From: Globodera rostochiensis
Taxonomy: Eukaryota > Nematoda > Chromadorea > Rhabditida > Heteroderidae
Assembly: GCA_018350325.1 (NCBI GenBank)
Contig: JAEVLN010000004.1
Coordinates: 930,001-994,000, forward strand
DNA length: 64,000 bases
Direction of reading: 5' to 3'
In this document: positions 47,001 to 58,254 of the stretch, piece by piece
Layout of the letters: each line of letters begins with the position of its first letter
Position numbering within the stretch: the first letter of the stretch is position 1
Translations under genes and position numbers: made by a program
The notes under the pieces: generated by a model
Told to the model about the DNA's origin: nothing
The model's input: only the letters and a program-made list of their open reading frames with translations
Databases searched by the model: none

Positions 47001-49211
47001 TGGCCGATTCTGCGCATGATTTGGTGCGGACGGATTGATAGTTATGTTTTAATGGGCTGAATTATTTGAACTTTCAAATTTTAATTAGTTCCAGAAATTG
47101 TTATTAATAATTTTGGTGGCTTAAATTAGGCATGTGCGCGGGAGTCCGGATATCCGCGGATATATCCTAATACGGATGGATAACGGTTATGGAATTTAAA
47201 AAATAAGACATACGGATATGACACTTATATCCGCAGATATTTGTTGCAATACGGAATTAAAATGCACCCCTAATGCTGGCATAGTAAGAGTGTCTTGAAT
47301 TAAACAAACATTTTAGAACTTTCTTGTCCGATTTTTGATTAACCGGAGGAACGGTGAGTCTGTTCTGCTTAAACTGCTCCAACGCGCCATTCTGCACAAA
47401 TCTCTCAAATTTGCGCGAATTACGCAAATATTTCGACAAATTCTGCAAGGCGCATTACAGGAAGACGACGTCCACAAGGAGAGTGGAGGTGCGCAAGTTT
47501 GGGAAAAAGATTTGCCAAGGTACAGAAAATATAAAGACAACTGTTCTTTGTAGTCGAGTCCCTTGCGGCGTCGACGCCCAAATGGTTCCCTCCGGTGGCG
47601 CCTTTTGCGCCTATTACCGTCTCGCACAACAGCCTTTTGCGCAGCGTTTTCGAGCCGTTGCACGAACGACAGGACGAAGTGGACAAGCAGAGTTTGGCTA
47701 GTTTGATGGTGCGAACATTTAAAAAAATCGTCTAAATTTTTTTCACTAATTTAGATGGAGTTTTTCCTGATCCTAAAACGGACGAATGTCAAAGTTCAGG
47801 TGCGTGAAAACTGATTTTCTTTTTCTTTGTTTTAATAGCCGAAATATTAAAATTTTTAAATACTATAGTAATAGGTTTTTAGAGTTTACAGACTGTACTA
47901 GTAGATTATCCAATCCGTTTTGTGTGTCAAACCTGATTTTTGAATTTGGATTTGGAGTCAGAAACCGGCCGAAACTGATCATTGATTCTAAACGCCCGAA
48001 TATACATAGACTTCGCTATAGATTTTTGAATGTAAATTTTTGCAACTTTTTTTTCTACCTTCCCCGTCCCATTAGGAGACGTATGTGTCAGAGTTGCTTG
48101 TGAAAATGCTTGTCGCTGCGGACATGTTTGATCGTTTGCAGCAGCTGCTCCAATATTCAGTTATCGAAAAATCCAAATTTTTGGCATACGAACTGATCAC
48201 ACTGTCGTCGCGCTGTCCCGCCCTGTACCAGATCGGACTGGACATGCTGAAGCGTCGTCATGACTGGGAGCAAATTGTCGAGGTGGGGTGATAATTTTCG
48301 TAATACTAATCAGGCGTGTGCACGGACATCCGGATATCTGGATACGGACGGATAACGGATATGGAATTTCGGAAAGTCACGAATACGGACGGATAACGGA
48401 TATGAAAAATCCACTTATCCGGATATATCCGCTGTATATCCGCGGATATCCGGATATGGGATTTTGGAAGGTCACGGATACGGACGGATAACGGATATGA
48501 GATTTCGAGGACGGACGGATACGGATACAAAAATTCGTATCCGTGCACACCCCTGATACTAATGATCTACGCATATTTAAAGGTATTGATGACCCGAGGG
48601 CATTTGCTGGAGGCACTTCGGTTGTTGCTGAACGCGCAAATTGATCGGGTGGTGCTCAACAAAACGCTGCGGCGACTGCTCGACCTGGCCTGGAAGAGCG
48701 CTGATCGTCAGCTGATGTTTACTGTGTTCTCTCATGTGCTCTATGTACAGGGCCGTAAACAGCTCGCCGAAGTGATGTCCAGTCAGTGACCAATCGGCAA
48801 ACAATTAAATTCTTAAATGTGCTAGATGACAATGAACGGACTCATCCTCGTTGGAATGGATTAATTCTTGCAAGAATTTTATTTGTCCACTCGTACACTT
48901 TGTCAGGCGACGACTTCGAGCGGTACGCGCAAGAGTTCAAATTGCTCTACGACCGGGAAGAGGTTGAGGAGGCCGTGCAGCGTTTTCGCAAGGCTCGTCT
49001 GTCGTCTATACGACGCCGCTCCGACACAACTGCGCGCAATGATTCGTTCACTTTTGTGCCAGGGGATGAGGAGGACGACGTGCTAATGAAGGAGGGAGCG
49101 GAGGAGGATGACATAAACAGCATCCGCAGTGGGCGTGGAATTTCTGGTGTTACTGGCATTGAACAGCAGCAAGAAACAGCGACGGATACCGACATTTCTA
49201 CTCGCAGTTGA
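44047..49211 (+). CDS. RMC1: RMC1/Mic1, regulator of the Mon1-Ccz1 Rab7 GEF
   Basis: Fourteen exons: 44047-44133, 44174-44256, 44333-44450, 44661-44876, 44925-44993, 45221-45318, 45365-45551, 46709-47023, 47317-47488, 47554-47708, 47755-47799, 48076-48282, 48583-48781 and 48907-49211. The result is 751 residues in one frame. Similarity to animal RMC1 runs along the whole length: HWLSNRQIAFVTEAGCEFY, LLERDIGVSS, LHVVDNLILIHHKNAKSTL, FLVRFLINRRN, DMFDRLQQLLQYSVIEKSK and QIGLDMLKRRHDWEQI. The N-terminal half matches the propeller-like region and the C-terminal third the Mic1 domain. Known role: subunit of the Mon1-Ccz1 complex that activates Rab7 on late endosomes. The C-terminus adds an acidic and Ser/Thr-rich tail of about 70 residues. 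Introns 7, 8 and 12 contain MITEs, and exon 8 starts at an acceptor recreated by an insertion. Confidence 0.93.
45952..46009 (+). mobile_element. tRNA-derived SINE-like head
   Basis: A-box TGGTATAGTGGTTAG (45952-45966) and B-box GGTTCGAAGTCC (45998-46009) have tRNA-like spacing. Acceptor and anticodon stems do not pair, so this is a SINE head nested in the hAT-type element. Confidence 0.6.
46370..46391 (+). repeat. GC-rich GATA-loop hairpin repeat, decayed stem
   Basis: GGCACTGCC, GATA, GGCGCCGCT followed by AAATTTTTG. A truncated minus-orientation copy lies at about 46240-46255. Confidence 0.65.
47126..47273. mobile_element. decayed MITE of the GGATAT motif family
   Basis: The ends TTAGGCATGTGCGCGG and GCACCCCTAA resemble those of the element at 48311. 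The interior repeats ATCCGCGGATAT-like motifs. No target duplication remains. It lies in RMC1 intron 8. Confidence 0.6.
48311..48555. mobile_element. hAT-type MITE with iterated GGATAACGGATAT motif
   Basis: The ends CAGGCGTGTGCACGGA and TCCGTGCACACCCCTG are inverted, flanked by ATACTAAT (48303-48310 and 48556-48563). It lies in RMC1 intron 12. Confidence 0.92.
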
Positions 49212-49835
49212 TGAGGCCATGGGCATTAAGCATACGATTTGCATTATTTAAATTAAATGCCAGAAAGATTAAACAATCCCAAAATGGCGGTTAAGTTGAA
49301 AGTAAAGTCGGAACTGTACTGCTCTGAAAGACGTATTCAAAACAGAGTCCGGATTATCGAACTCTCGATCGGTCCCAAGTCCGGGCTCTTGTACATAATG
49401 TGGGAGCCAAATGCACGATTTTTGCACAAACAGGCAGTTCTCTCCCTGCGCAACGGGCGCAAACGAGTCTTCATATGTCCTTTTGTACAGTGGAAACAAC
49501 AATAATAATGGTTATCCGGTTTTGTCGAATGTTGGAAATATGCATTTTGTTGTTACAGCTGTTGCTTTTGTGAACCGACAATCAATAGGATTGAAATCGC
49601 CCGCGCATAAACGTTTCTTTAAACAATCTGGTATGATACCCCAATCTTCCCTCTAATGTTAGTTCTAACTTTATTTTTGGTATCAAATCCGAATTTAACT
49701 ACCTCTCGCTGATGCGATTTCAAATTGACATGCGGCACTTAGATCATTTTTCAAGCGATCGGTGTATAAAATTATGTGCTTATTTATTAATGTAATTGTC
49801 ATCGTTTCTCCATCCTTCCCATTCCATCGTTCGGA

Positions 49836-50468
49836 TTAATTATGAATTGATGGAGATGGACTGGAAGGCCGCGGAATAGGGAAACCGTGCGGTGGTTGCC
49901 CAAACGTAGGTGTAGTTGCTCCTGGGGCTGGAGATGGACTGGAAGGCCGCGGAATAGGGAAACCGTGCGGTGGTTGCCCAAACGTAGGTATAGTTGCTCC
50001 TGGGGCTGGAGATGGACTGGAAGGCCGCGGAATAGGGAAACCGTGCGGTGGTTGCCCAAACGTAGGTATAGTTGCTCCTGGGGCTGGTGGCGGACGTGGC
50101 TGTGGAGCTGGTCCTGAATATTAGTGTTAGGCACGGTACGGTATTACCGCGGTAATTTAATTTACCGATTACCGAAAAAACCTATTGCCTAACACTACTG
50201 AATATAATAAGCGCCGAATGAGGGAGCTGGGCTTGTAACACACAAATGCAGAATTTGGATTGCTACTTAACGTTCGGGGCCGCTAACCCCTAAAGATTTT
50301 AGTTCTTTTTCCTGTCGGCGGTGGCAAAGTTCCTGAACCGACGATTGATAATCTCGTTGGAATCTAAATATTTGTCAACACAGTACACAAATTACTTTTC
50401 GTCTGTAAATAGAGTCCTCCAGTCACAGCCGCAAAAGCAATCAGAAGTATGAGAGGAAGTACAGTCAT
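49836..50468 (-). CDS. small secreted proline-rich protein with three 26-residue repeats
   Basis: Exons (descending): 50468-50427, 50363-50288 and 50113-49836, 131 residues. MTVLPLILLIAFAA is a signal peptide. The rest is Pro/Gly-rich, with three near-identical 26-residue repeats built around PAPGATIPTFGQPPHG and FPIPRPSSPS (78-bp DNA repeat), ending SPSIHN. The first donor (GCT|GTGACT) is weak, so the N-terminal junction is tentative. Such proteins may be matrix or cuticle components or secreted gland products; nothing here decides. It is convergent with RMC1. A MITE (50122-50197) sits directly at the acceptor of the last exon. Confidence 0.6.
50122..50197. mobile_element. short hAT-type MITE at a splice acceptor
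   Basis: The ends TAGTGTTAGGCA and TTGCCTAACACTA are inverted. The flanks CTGAATAT (50114-50121 and 50198-50205) are exact. Read on the minus strand the duplication is ATATTCAG, which is the acceptor of the last exon of the proline-rich gene. Confidence 0.9.
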
Positions 50469-51275
50469 TTAACCAAGACTATCACTAAATTTGGGAAAGA
50501 TTGCTTGAAATAATATTATTTTTGAAAGAAGAAAGGCTGTTAAATAAAAACGAATAAAATTGTTTTGGATTTGCTTTATAAATGCATCAAAAAGCCATAA
50601 ATTCATAGATATGAATATTAATATCATTTATTTTTGTCAGTCTAATAAATTTTATGCTGAATTAAAAAACAATTAATATTACGAGTTTATTTATTTTGGT
50701 AAATTTAATCGTAACTTCGTTCCCGTGAATCGCTCCGATCCGTGAACCGAAGTTTAATGACTTCTTTTTAAAATGAAATCGGAACCGTATTCTTGGTTCG
50801 TTTCAACCATGAGCCTAAGGTTAACCGAAATCGGAACTTTCCCTATTTTTTGGATTAGGGTCCCGCCCCGACATTCGATATGCTGTTTCCAGATTACCTC
50901 TGTATACGGACTCTCCGACCAACCCCAGCCGAAGAGTCGGAGACGACCAGTGGCCCTTTTCATATTTTAGAAACTCTTTGTTTGCGCTTTTGGTGCTTAT
51001 TTATGAGTTTGTATGATGACTCTTTATTCTGAGCTCATCCGAAACGATAATGCAAATTTGCAAATAGCCAGCCAACACAGCGATGGACCGGTTAATCTAT
51101 CCATTTATGGTCGAGCCAAACCCACACGCGAGATTGTAACTTTAATATTAAAGCTTTTGCCCGACTATTTGGATTTTTAATACAACATTTTTAGATTACA
51201 GTATTTTTTATAATTTAAAATTTCTTTTAGACATCATAGATTATTTTCTTTCACATACATACCTATATTTATTTT
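50469..51275. other. divergent promoter region of the proline-rich gene and the lipase
   Basis: AT-rich DNA with no supported exon. It separates two divergently transcribed genes coding for secreted proteins. Confidence 0.5.
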
Positions 51276-52739
51276 ATGATGGTTTTCCGTTTTTCTGTCG
51301 CAATTTTCGTCGCTTACATCATTCTTCCGCATTCCATGGCCATAATTTCGTCAGCATTCAGCCAATTTCTTACGGTAACATACGGTGCAGACATCGAGGC
51401 GACAATCGCTCGAAGGGATCTCGGCCCACTTGGCAGCTTCGGAGGCGGACCAAACCCAATGCCCAACCGAGGCGGAATGGGGCGCACCAAACGGCCCATC
51501 ATTATTGTGCACGGGTGTTTATGTAAAATTAATTCAATTGATTTTGTTCGAGTAGAGGAGTTGAGCGGTACCGGGATTTAGAAAAAACCGGGACTTAAAC
51601 TCAAATGACGAAAAATCAACCAGCAGACTGAGTACCTTTGCTGCCGAGTACGAGAACATACGGCAGTACTTTCTGTTGAACAATTACACGGATTCGGAGC
51701 TGTACGCGAGCAGTTACGGGCACGGGCCGGTGAATTGGACACACGACGCAATGATCTGTGAACATGTGCAGCGGGTAAGTTGATGAGGGGGAGAGCTTCA
51801 AAATTGGCTTGCAACATTTTAAATGCGAAATTAGTTGGCATACTTTTAATGGTAATGAAAATTTTAGCATTTTTGGTTAATTTCAGTTCCGTTGGCTGTT
51901 GCTCGCAGTTGCAAACTACACCGACTCTCAAGTTGATGTCATCGGGTACAGTATGGGATCACCTATTGCAAGAAAGGTTTTAATTGAAAGAATATATGGT
52001 AAATTTTCAATTTTTAGGCCATTTTGGGCGGTGTTTGTGTCGACACTGGCGTTCAGTTGGGCACTCCGTTGACGGCACTCGTCCACACATTCCTCGGCGT
52101 TGCGGGTGCAAATCGCGACTGTGTACATTTGTGCCGTGCGCTCACGCGTGCCACCGGCAACGCGCCGTGCAACTCGATCAGCGGAATGACATGCCATTCG
52201 CAATTTCTTCAGGACATAAACAATGCGCCCAAGGGGTGGAATATTTCAATTATGGATCACATTTGACTGTGAATTTGATTTGTTTTTCAAAAAGGAAGCA
52301 AAAATGCATCTACCAGACCTTTAATGAATTTTTTTTATTGTGAAAACTGTTTTCAATTTAAGTCAGCATTTTGAGGCCAGCCAACGCGTGTACACAATTT
52401 CTTCCCGTCATGATGAGGTGGTGGGGTACTACGACTGCGATGGCCTTTTGGTCAGCTCCATTCCTTCAGAGGATAAGCACATCGAGGTGTAAAAATTGTT
52501 AATAAATATATAATTAAATTAAAATTATGAGCCAAATTATCGGAGCCTACTCGTTCAATCACCAAATTTTTGGTCAGCTCGTCGGCTTCTCCCATTTGGG
52601 CACTATCCTCGGCACACCCAAGGAACAAATGGAGCTGATTAATGGGAACTATGAGCAGCAAAAGATCAATGTGACCATTAATTGGCTGATAATACCGGAG
52701 GACCCTTTTAAAATGGCGCGGAAAATGTTTCCATTTTAA
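51276..52739 (+). CDS. secreted class 2 lipase (nematode lips family)
   Basis: Six exons: 51276-51514, 51627-51774, 51887-51976, 52018-52235, 52363-52486 and 52578-52739. The product is 326 residues, the normal size for nematode class 2 lipases. The start MMVFRFSVAIFVAYI is a signal peptide. Then come YGADIEATIARRDLGPLGSF and KRPIIIVHG (oxyanion-side loop). The nucleophile elbow GYSMGSPIARK puts the catalytic Ser at about residue 151. GVCVDTG and FLGVAGANRDC follow. SSRHDEVVG holds a likely Asp (about 249) and FSHLGTIL a candidate His (about 279). Paired cysteines suit secretion. Known role: hydrolysis of ester bonds of acylglycerols. The last acceptor (GGTCAG at 52577) was chosen because it restores the frame. 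Convergent with mks-3, 113 bp apart. Confidence 0.92.
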
Positions 52740-52852
52740 CGGCATAATTATTTATTTAAGAATTTTTATTGACAATAAAAAAAGTAATTTATTATGTTTA
52801 ATTGTTGTTGCAACGCATTCAGAAGTTCATAACACTTTTATGCATTTTGATA

Positions 52853-55800
52853 TCAGATCAGAAAACGGCTGTCCACCATGCTGCTTTTGGCTAATTGGTG
52901 AGTGAAGTACAGCTTGACCATGTGGCCAATTCCGGTTGACAGCAAATAGGTGACAAACGCCGCAAGCAGTCGGCTCCGCCACCACAAATCCACCAAACAG
53001 AACAACAACATTTCAAACGACATCAACGCCCATTCGTTGCCGTAGAGGAAGGCCGAGCTGTACTCGCATTCCGAAGGATCTCTACAAATAAATGGTGAGA
53101 AAAGCCCATTTGAGGAGTTTGTAGCACGTATTATGATTTACACTTTACCTCCTGAACGTGCCAACTCCGCTGGTATCAGTGAGTTCTAGGCCAAGCAATG
53201 CCTCAACGAGCCGCGGGCTGGTGAGCACATAGTCGCACTGGGGGTCTACCCTGTTCACAAAGTCCTTGAAGTACTCGTTCAACTCGTTGTAGGCCATTGC
53301 TATCTGATGCATATGCAGTGTAGTTTTATCTAACGTATTCGTGCTCTGTCGCGCAATAGCTGAACATTGACAGTTTCGGGATAAATAAAAAGATTGTTAA
53401 ACTCACCGGTCCCATTAGTACCAGCTGTTGCCATAATCTGATCAATTTTTTCGCGAAAGGCGCGCGGAACATTGACGACGAACGTCTGCAGGTCGGAGCC
53501 CATTTCAAGACCGCGCATAGCGCATAAATTGTCCTTGAAAAGATGAGTAAATTCTGTATATCACGGCTACTCAATTCCTATAGATTCCTGATAGACGAGT
53601 TTCATGGATGATATTTTCTTGAGAATTCTCGAATCGAAATGTCTCGGACCGGACTCTTTATTAATAAGTTTCCTCACCCGCTCCCGCTGAAGAAAAACGT
53701 TCATTTGAAGCATGTCAGTGTCAGCAAACCCATGCACAGAACGGCCGTGAATGTAGAAGCCACGCTTATCAGAATCAATTTTGTCATATTTCAAAACAAT
53801 CAAATGCTTACGAGTGGGTTTGTCATAGCGAGTACACTGATGTTGGCCACCGAGCAAAGGTCCATAAAATTGCGGAATGGGTCCACTAGCCGTTCGACCA
53901 CGACCAGCTGGACGAGCCATTGGGCCATCTCAATTCCAAAATAGAAGGAAATGTCCACGGCAAAACGGCTCATCCGCGTCTCAACAATTTCAGACGGTTG
54001 ACCAACTTTGGGAGAACTTTATTCAAAAAAATACTCACATGTTTAGAATTGCCCAAGAACCAAAAAACCCATGATTTTCTAAACAATATTTTATGGTTTG
54101 TTTTGGAATATGGATTAAACACAAATAAGAATGAAATCCCCAGCATACGTCGTGCAAACCCGGGCTGTAGCTTGGCGAAGTTGCCGAATTCCATGCAGTC
54201 CAGCAGAAACAATGCGGTGAGCAGCTGCACACTGAGCCTGGTCTTGCGGTACAGCTGCAGCTCATTCCATTCGTTGGCGATCAGATAGGTACGCCTGTAA
54301 GTTTAGATTTAAAAATCGACTTTTAAATTGTTCGACTCCGAGTCCGGCCGGGATTCGGGCCGAAATTCCTTTTTTTTGAAACTTTCGAATTTCATTACCA
54401 AATTACGACTGAATTTTGAGCGGTTTTGTCTTCCACTTTTGAATTGTCAATTGGCTGTTTCTGAGTGCTCAATGTTCGAGGCCGCTCCCAATCGATGAAG
54501 AATGTTTGGATTAGTGTCAGGCTTCTAAAAACAAAGAAGGTTTAAAATTTAACAATTAACAGACATCAGCGTGTGCGCTAGAGACAACGCCTTCAGCGCG
54601 GTAGCTGAGACCAAATATGCAACGAACGAGCCTTCCTGCACATCGGCCAACGGAACGTAAAACTAAGAATTGGTAGAATTTATAGAACCGAATTTTATGA
54701 TCCTGATAGGAATTACTGCTATACTGATACAATTGTTGGATTGAATATGGACAACTACCGAAGGATTCAGATTTCATCTGATCACCAGATTTAATTCCAA
54801 AAATTACCAAAAACTAAAAAAGTGAAAGAATATTCAAAATAAAAATAAAAAGTTGATCATTAAGAGAAAAGTTTTTAAATAAAAACTCAGAGAATAATAT
54901 GCACATGCCAAATGACTTTGCAGTTTGTACGCGAAGGTGAGCCAAACGGCGATGATGCTCATCACTAGCAGAAACACGTTGCCGATTCCGTCAGCTGCAT
55001 ACAGTACCATTTTGAGAATGGTGGACGCGTCGATGATCAATTTACCCGAACGACGGCCCCAACTGCGAATTTGCGAGAAAGTTTGGCAGTCCGAAGTTTA
55101 ATTTAAATTATTACTATTCAGGAACCAATTAGGATAGTCTTTGATCAAAATCTTTGATCCACCGAATGGATAAGAACCCATTTAATATTTTTGAGACCAT
55201 AAAAACAATGTTAAGAACACACCGAACTAAACCCGGGACATGCTAGGACCTGTAAGCACGTATCGCAGCCCAAACTGCGGCAATTGAGCAGGTGGTAGCC
55301 ATTACAACCTCAACAGTTTTGTCGTACGGATAGCTGTCCGCGTGGTATGAAATTCGAAACTCGAATTCCACCAAAAAGGTGTCGGGTCTAGAGAAGGTTG
55401 AGCTGCTGCTGCTGCTGCTGTTGTTCTGCCCCTGATGTTGTTGTATTTGAACATGTGAAATTTGTAGATACGGGACGAAGATTCGTCCCTCTTGATTAGG
55501 CTGAAAAATTATAAAATTTTAAATCTGGTCAAATATAATCTAAAGCACCTGCAAGTGGATGTGCAATGTGATCCGATCCGGACTTCGAACAAGTTGATTA
55601 CTCGCATTTTTGAGTGACTGATCAGCAGCGGATTGCCGGTCAACCACATAAAAGCGCTTTGTAATCAACACTCGAGAGTCTCGACGAAGTCGGTCCAACC
55701 GATTGGGGTACAATCCAGTATATTGGTCGCCCCGGATGTTTTCATTGAGAATTGGCATCGGATAAAGCTGCCAATAATTTTAAACTCAATAAAAGTTTGT

Positions 55801-57131
55801 TTACCTTAGTTTCTCCGTTCGTGTCCTCAAAGCGCATGTACAGCTCGAAAAACTCCGTGCCAGCATTTTCCAGTATCCACGCGCATTTTTGCTGAAAAAA
55901 AGTGCCAAAGCGTAAAGCTGTCCTGGCAAGATCACGCCATGATGTCGAAGGGCATTTTTGCATAAATACGTTATCGAATGACGTTTGGCCAAGAAATGTG
56001 CCGTTCGTCGAAAATGCCATTGCTACAATGTCCAAGCGGCTGTTCCGTCTCTGCTCGACTAGCTCATAAATGGCATCAATGGCAGTGTCACGAAAAATCT
56101 CCATCGAAGCATCAATGTTGGCATAAAAAAGTTGTGGGACAATAGATCTGAAACCAAATTTTTTGATTTTTGGCTAATTCAAAAACACTCGTAACTGTTG
56201 TGACGTTGTCTGCTGCAGGCTGACGCGGGCATTTTCAAGTGCGTTGCACGCGCCTCCGCTTGTACGTGCATAGTCTTGCAGCGTACATAAATTTGCAAGG
56301 TGCGCACATTGGCGCCGGTCGGCGCGTTTGCAAGCGAGTTCGGCATCGCGCAGGTGCAGCTTTATGTAATCAGAGGCAAAGCCAGCGGCAACATTGGCGC
56401 CATCGATGAGCAGCAACGGTATTTGGTAGGCATCGGTTGCCAAATCAATGCAAAACGGGAGTGAACTATTCTGAAATTTTTGTCCAATTATTCTACAGTA
56501 CTATTCATTTTGCTTCCGCGATACCTTTTCGCACATACATGTTGCACTCTGGCACGGCACGCACTTGTCGCCCGTGCCATTAGGCGTTGTCCCATCGGGA
56601 CATCTTGTGCATTGTTCAAATATTAGGCCACTTCCGTTCAGTTTATGCCAGTTGAGTTGTGCAATTTCTTGGCCACCTGCACATGGCGGACACTTGCCCG
56701 TGTTGATGTCCGGGCTCAAAAGGCTTCCGTCAGAGGTCAAACATTTTACACAGAATGCCAAATCACTGCTCACTGCATGATCTATTTTAAAAATAATTCG
56801 TTACATGAAAGTAGGTTTTTCTAAAAATACTTGTCAAACCTTTCTCACATGCTGCACAGTCATTTCTGCCTTGAGGGATGCCAGAATTGGAGAAAATCCT
56901 TCCGGGTGCACATTGGCACTCGTTAAGCCTTTCTGATGTTGGTTCCATGCCTTCAGGGCATTTGTCGCAGCTCATCAGAATGGTATTGAAGAATGTGCCA
57001 TTCTCACCACCGTAGCATTGTGTCACGTTTTGCCATTTGAAGGATACGGGCAGAGACGGTTGTTGTGCAGTGATGTGTAGTGCAACATATGTGGACAGGA
57101 GCAGCAAAGACACTTGCACATTTTTTGGCAT
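52853..57131 (-). CDS. mks-3: meckelin (TMEM67/MKS-3), ciliary transition-zone membrane protein
   Basis: Fifteen exons (descending): 57131-56840, 56781-56525, 56470-56205, 56147-55805, 55767-55549, 55500-55250, 55062-54909, 54662-54565, 54524-54399, 54294-54039, 53979-53812, 53764-53678, 53533-53407, 53299-53149 and 53081-52853. This gives about 1007 residues, near the human 995. A signal peptide is followed by a cysteine-rich region (CDKCPEGMEPTSERLNECQC, CPPCAGG), then LYPMPILNEN and RFYVVD. The multi-membrane region carries SWGRRSGKLIIDAS, QTFFIDWERPR, WRTYLIANEWNELQ, FYIHGRSVHGFADTDML and the conserved end MVDSRFLI. Known role: Frizzled-like transmembrane protein of the MKS module at the ciliary transition zone. 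The intron after exon 7 seems to use a GC donor (TTG|GCATGT). The exon 10 donor is ambiguous. Confidence 0.95.
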
Positions 57132-58254
57132 TTAAAAAGAATTCAAATTGGCTAATTTTGGTTGGTATAAAATTAGAAGCCTCAACCCGCAATGTCCTCA
57201 CCGGGGAGGTCAACAATTTGAGGCATTTTCGTTATGAGTAATAAAGCAAATCTATCAATGAAGAAATTGGTCGCCATGGAAACAGAGAATTAACGAAACA
57301 CGAAACGAAACTGAAAAATTCTACGAACGAAACGAAACACGAAATTTCATCAAGTTAAGAAATATAGCCTTATTAAACAGCGGAAAATTTGTGCAGGTTC
57401 TATTTGCGTTTCCACAAGGCTTTTCATCTACATACACCGGACAGTCCAGGAGAAGCAACAAATGCCAGGCAGTCTATGAGGAACTGAATTGATCGTGGGA
57501 TGGATGGATTTCTGTGTAATAGCGTGACAATATTCATTGATATTCTTTTTAAGAATTTCTTATGCAGACTACATCATTAAGCAATTTTGTCTAAAAAACA
57601 ATAACCTTTTCAATAGCTGTAATTATTATTTGGAATAATATTTTCAACTTTTAAAATTTACACAAATTTTGAAATTTTTTTTGGAGGGCCAGATTTACAT
57701 CCCTGATATGCACCCTAATGGTTGTTTCCCATCCCCCCTTTTCTTCTGCTCCTTTTTTCCTGTTCTCACTGGTCCCCGCCACTTCCGATCGCTCTCGATC
57801 GGATTGGCTGTCCTCGACCCCTCTGCTGATGGGACATATCCACACAATAAAGTGTAAGTCACTTGTTGTGAGCGCCTTGTACTTATTATGCGTGGGGAGA
57901 TTTCGCCAGAACACAGTAAAGTGTTTATTTGACGAGTTAAATCGCACATTGCCGTCTACAGAGCACAGAGAAGACGAAGAAGATCAGCGAGAGAAGTCAG
58001 AGATCCAAAATTCTTAGCTCGAGGCGTATTTTTAATGGCGGAGAAAAAAGAAGCTTTTGTTTGATTGGATCGATTGGGTTACCTTTTCCTTCTCTCTCCG
58101 GCCAATTTCTGTGCCATTTCCTATTGTTTATATACTACCTACATATGTATGTGGTTTTATGCTCATCGAATGGACAGCTGTTAATTTTTCAATTTTCGAA
58201 TTTTGGTGGTTTTCTAAATATTTGAAATACGGGCATATTTGGCTAATTTTGGCA
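57132..58254. other. divergent promoter region of mks-3 and unc-89
   Basis: It contains a short array of ACGAAAC units (57291-57350), a fragment of the TTTCG motif family, and CT-rich DNA around 57720-57850. No exon is convincingly present. I see no clear X-box for mks-3. Confidence 0.5.

Noticed and set aside
49257..49505. 82-codon open frame after the RMC1 stop
   Set aside because: No recognisable protein, opposite-strand frames are equally open, and it fits a 3' UTR.
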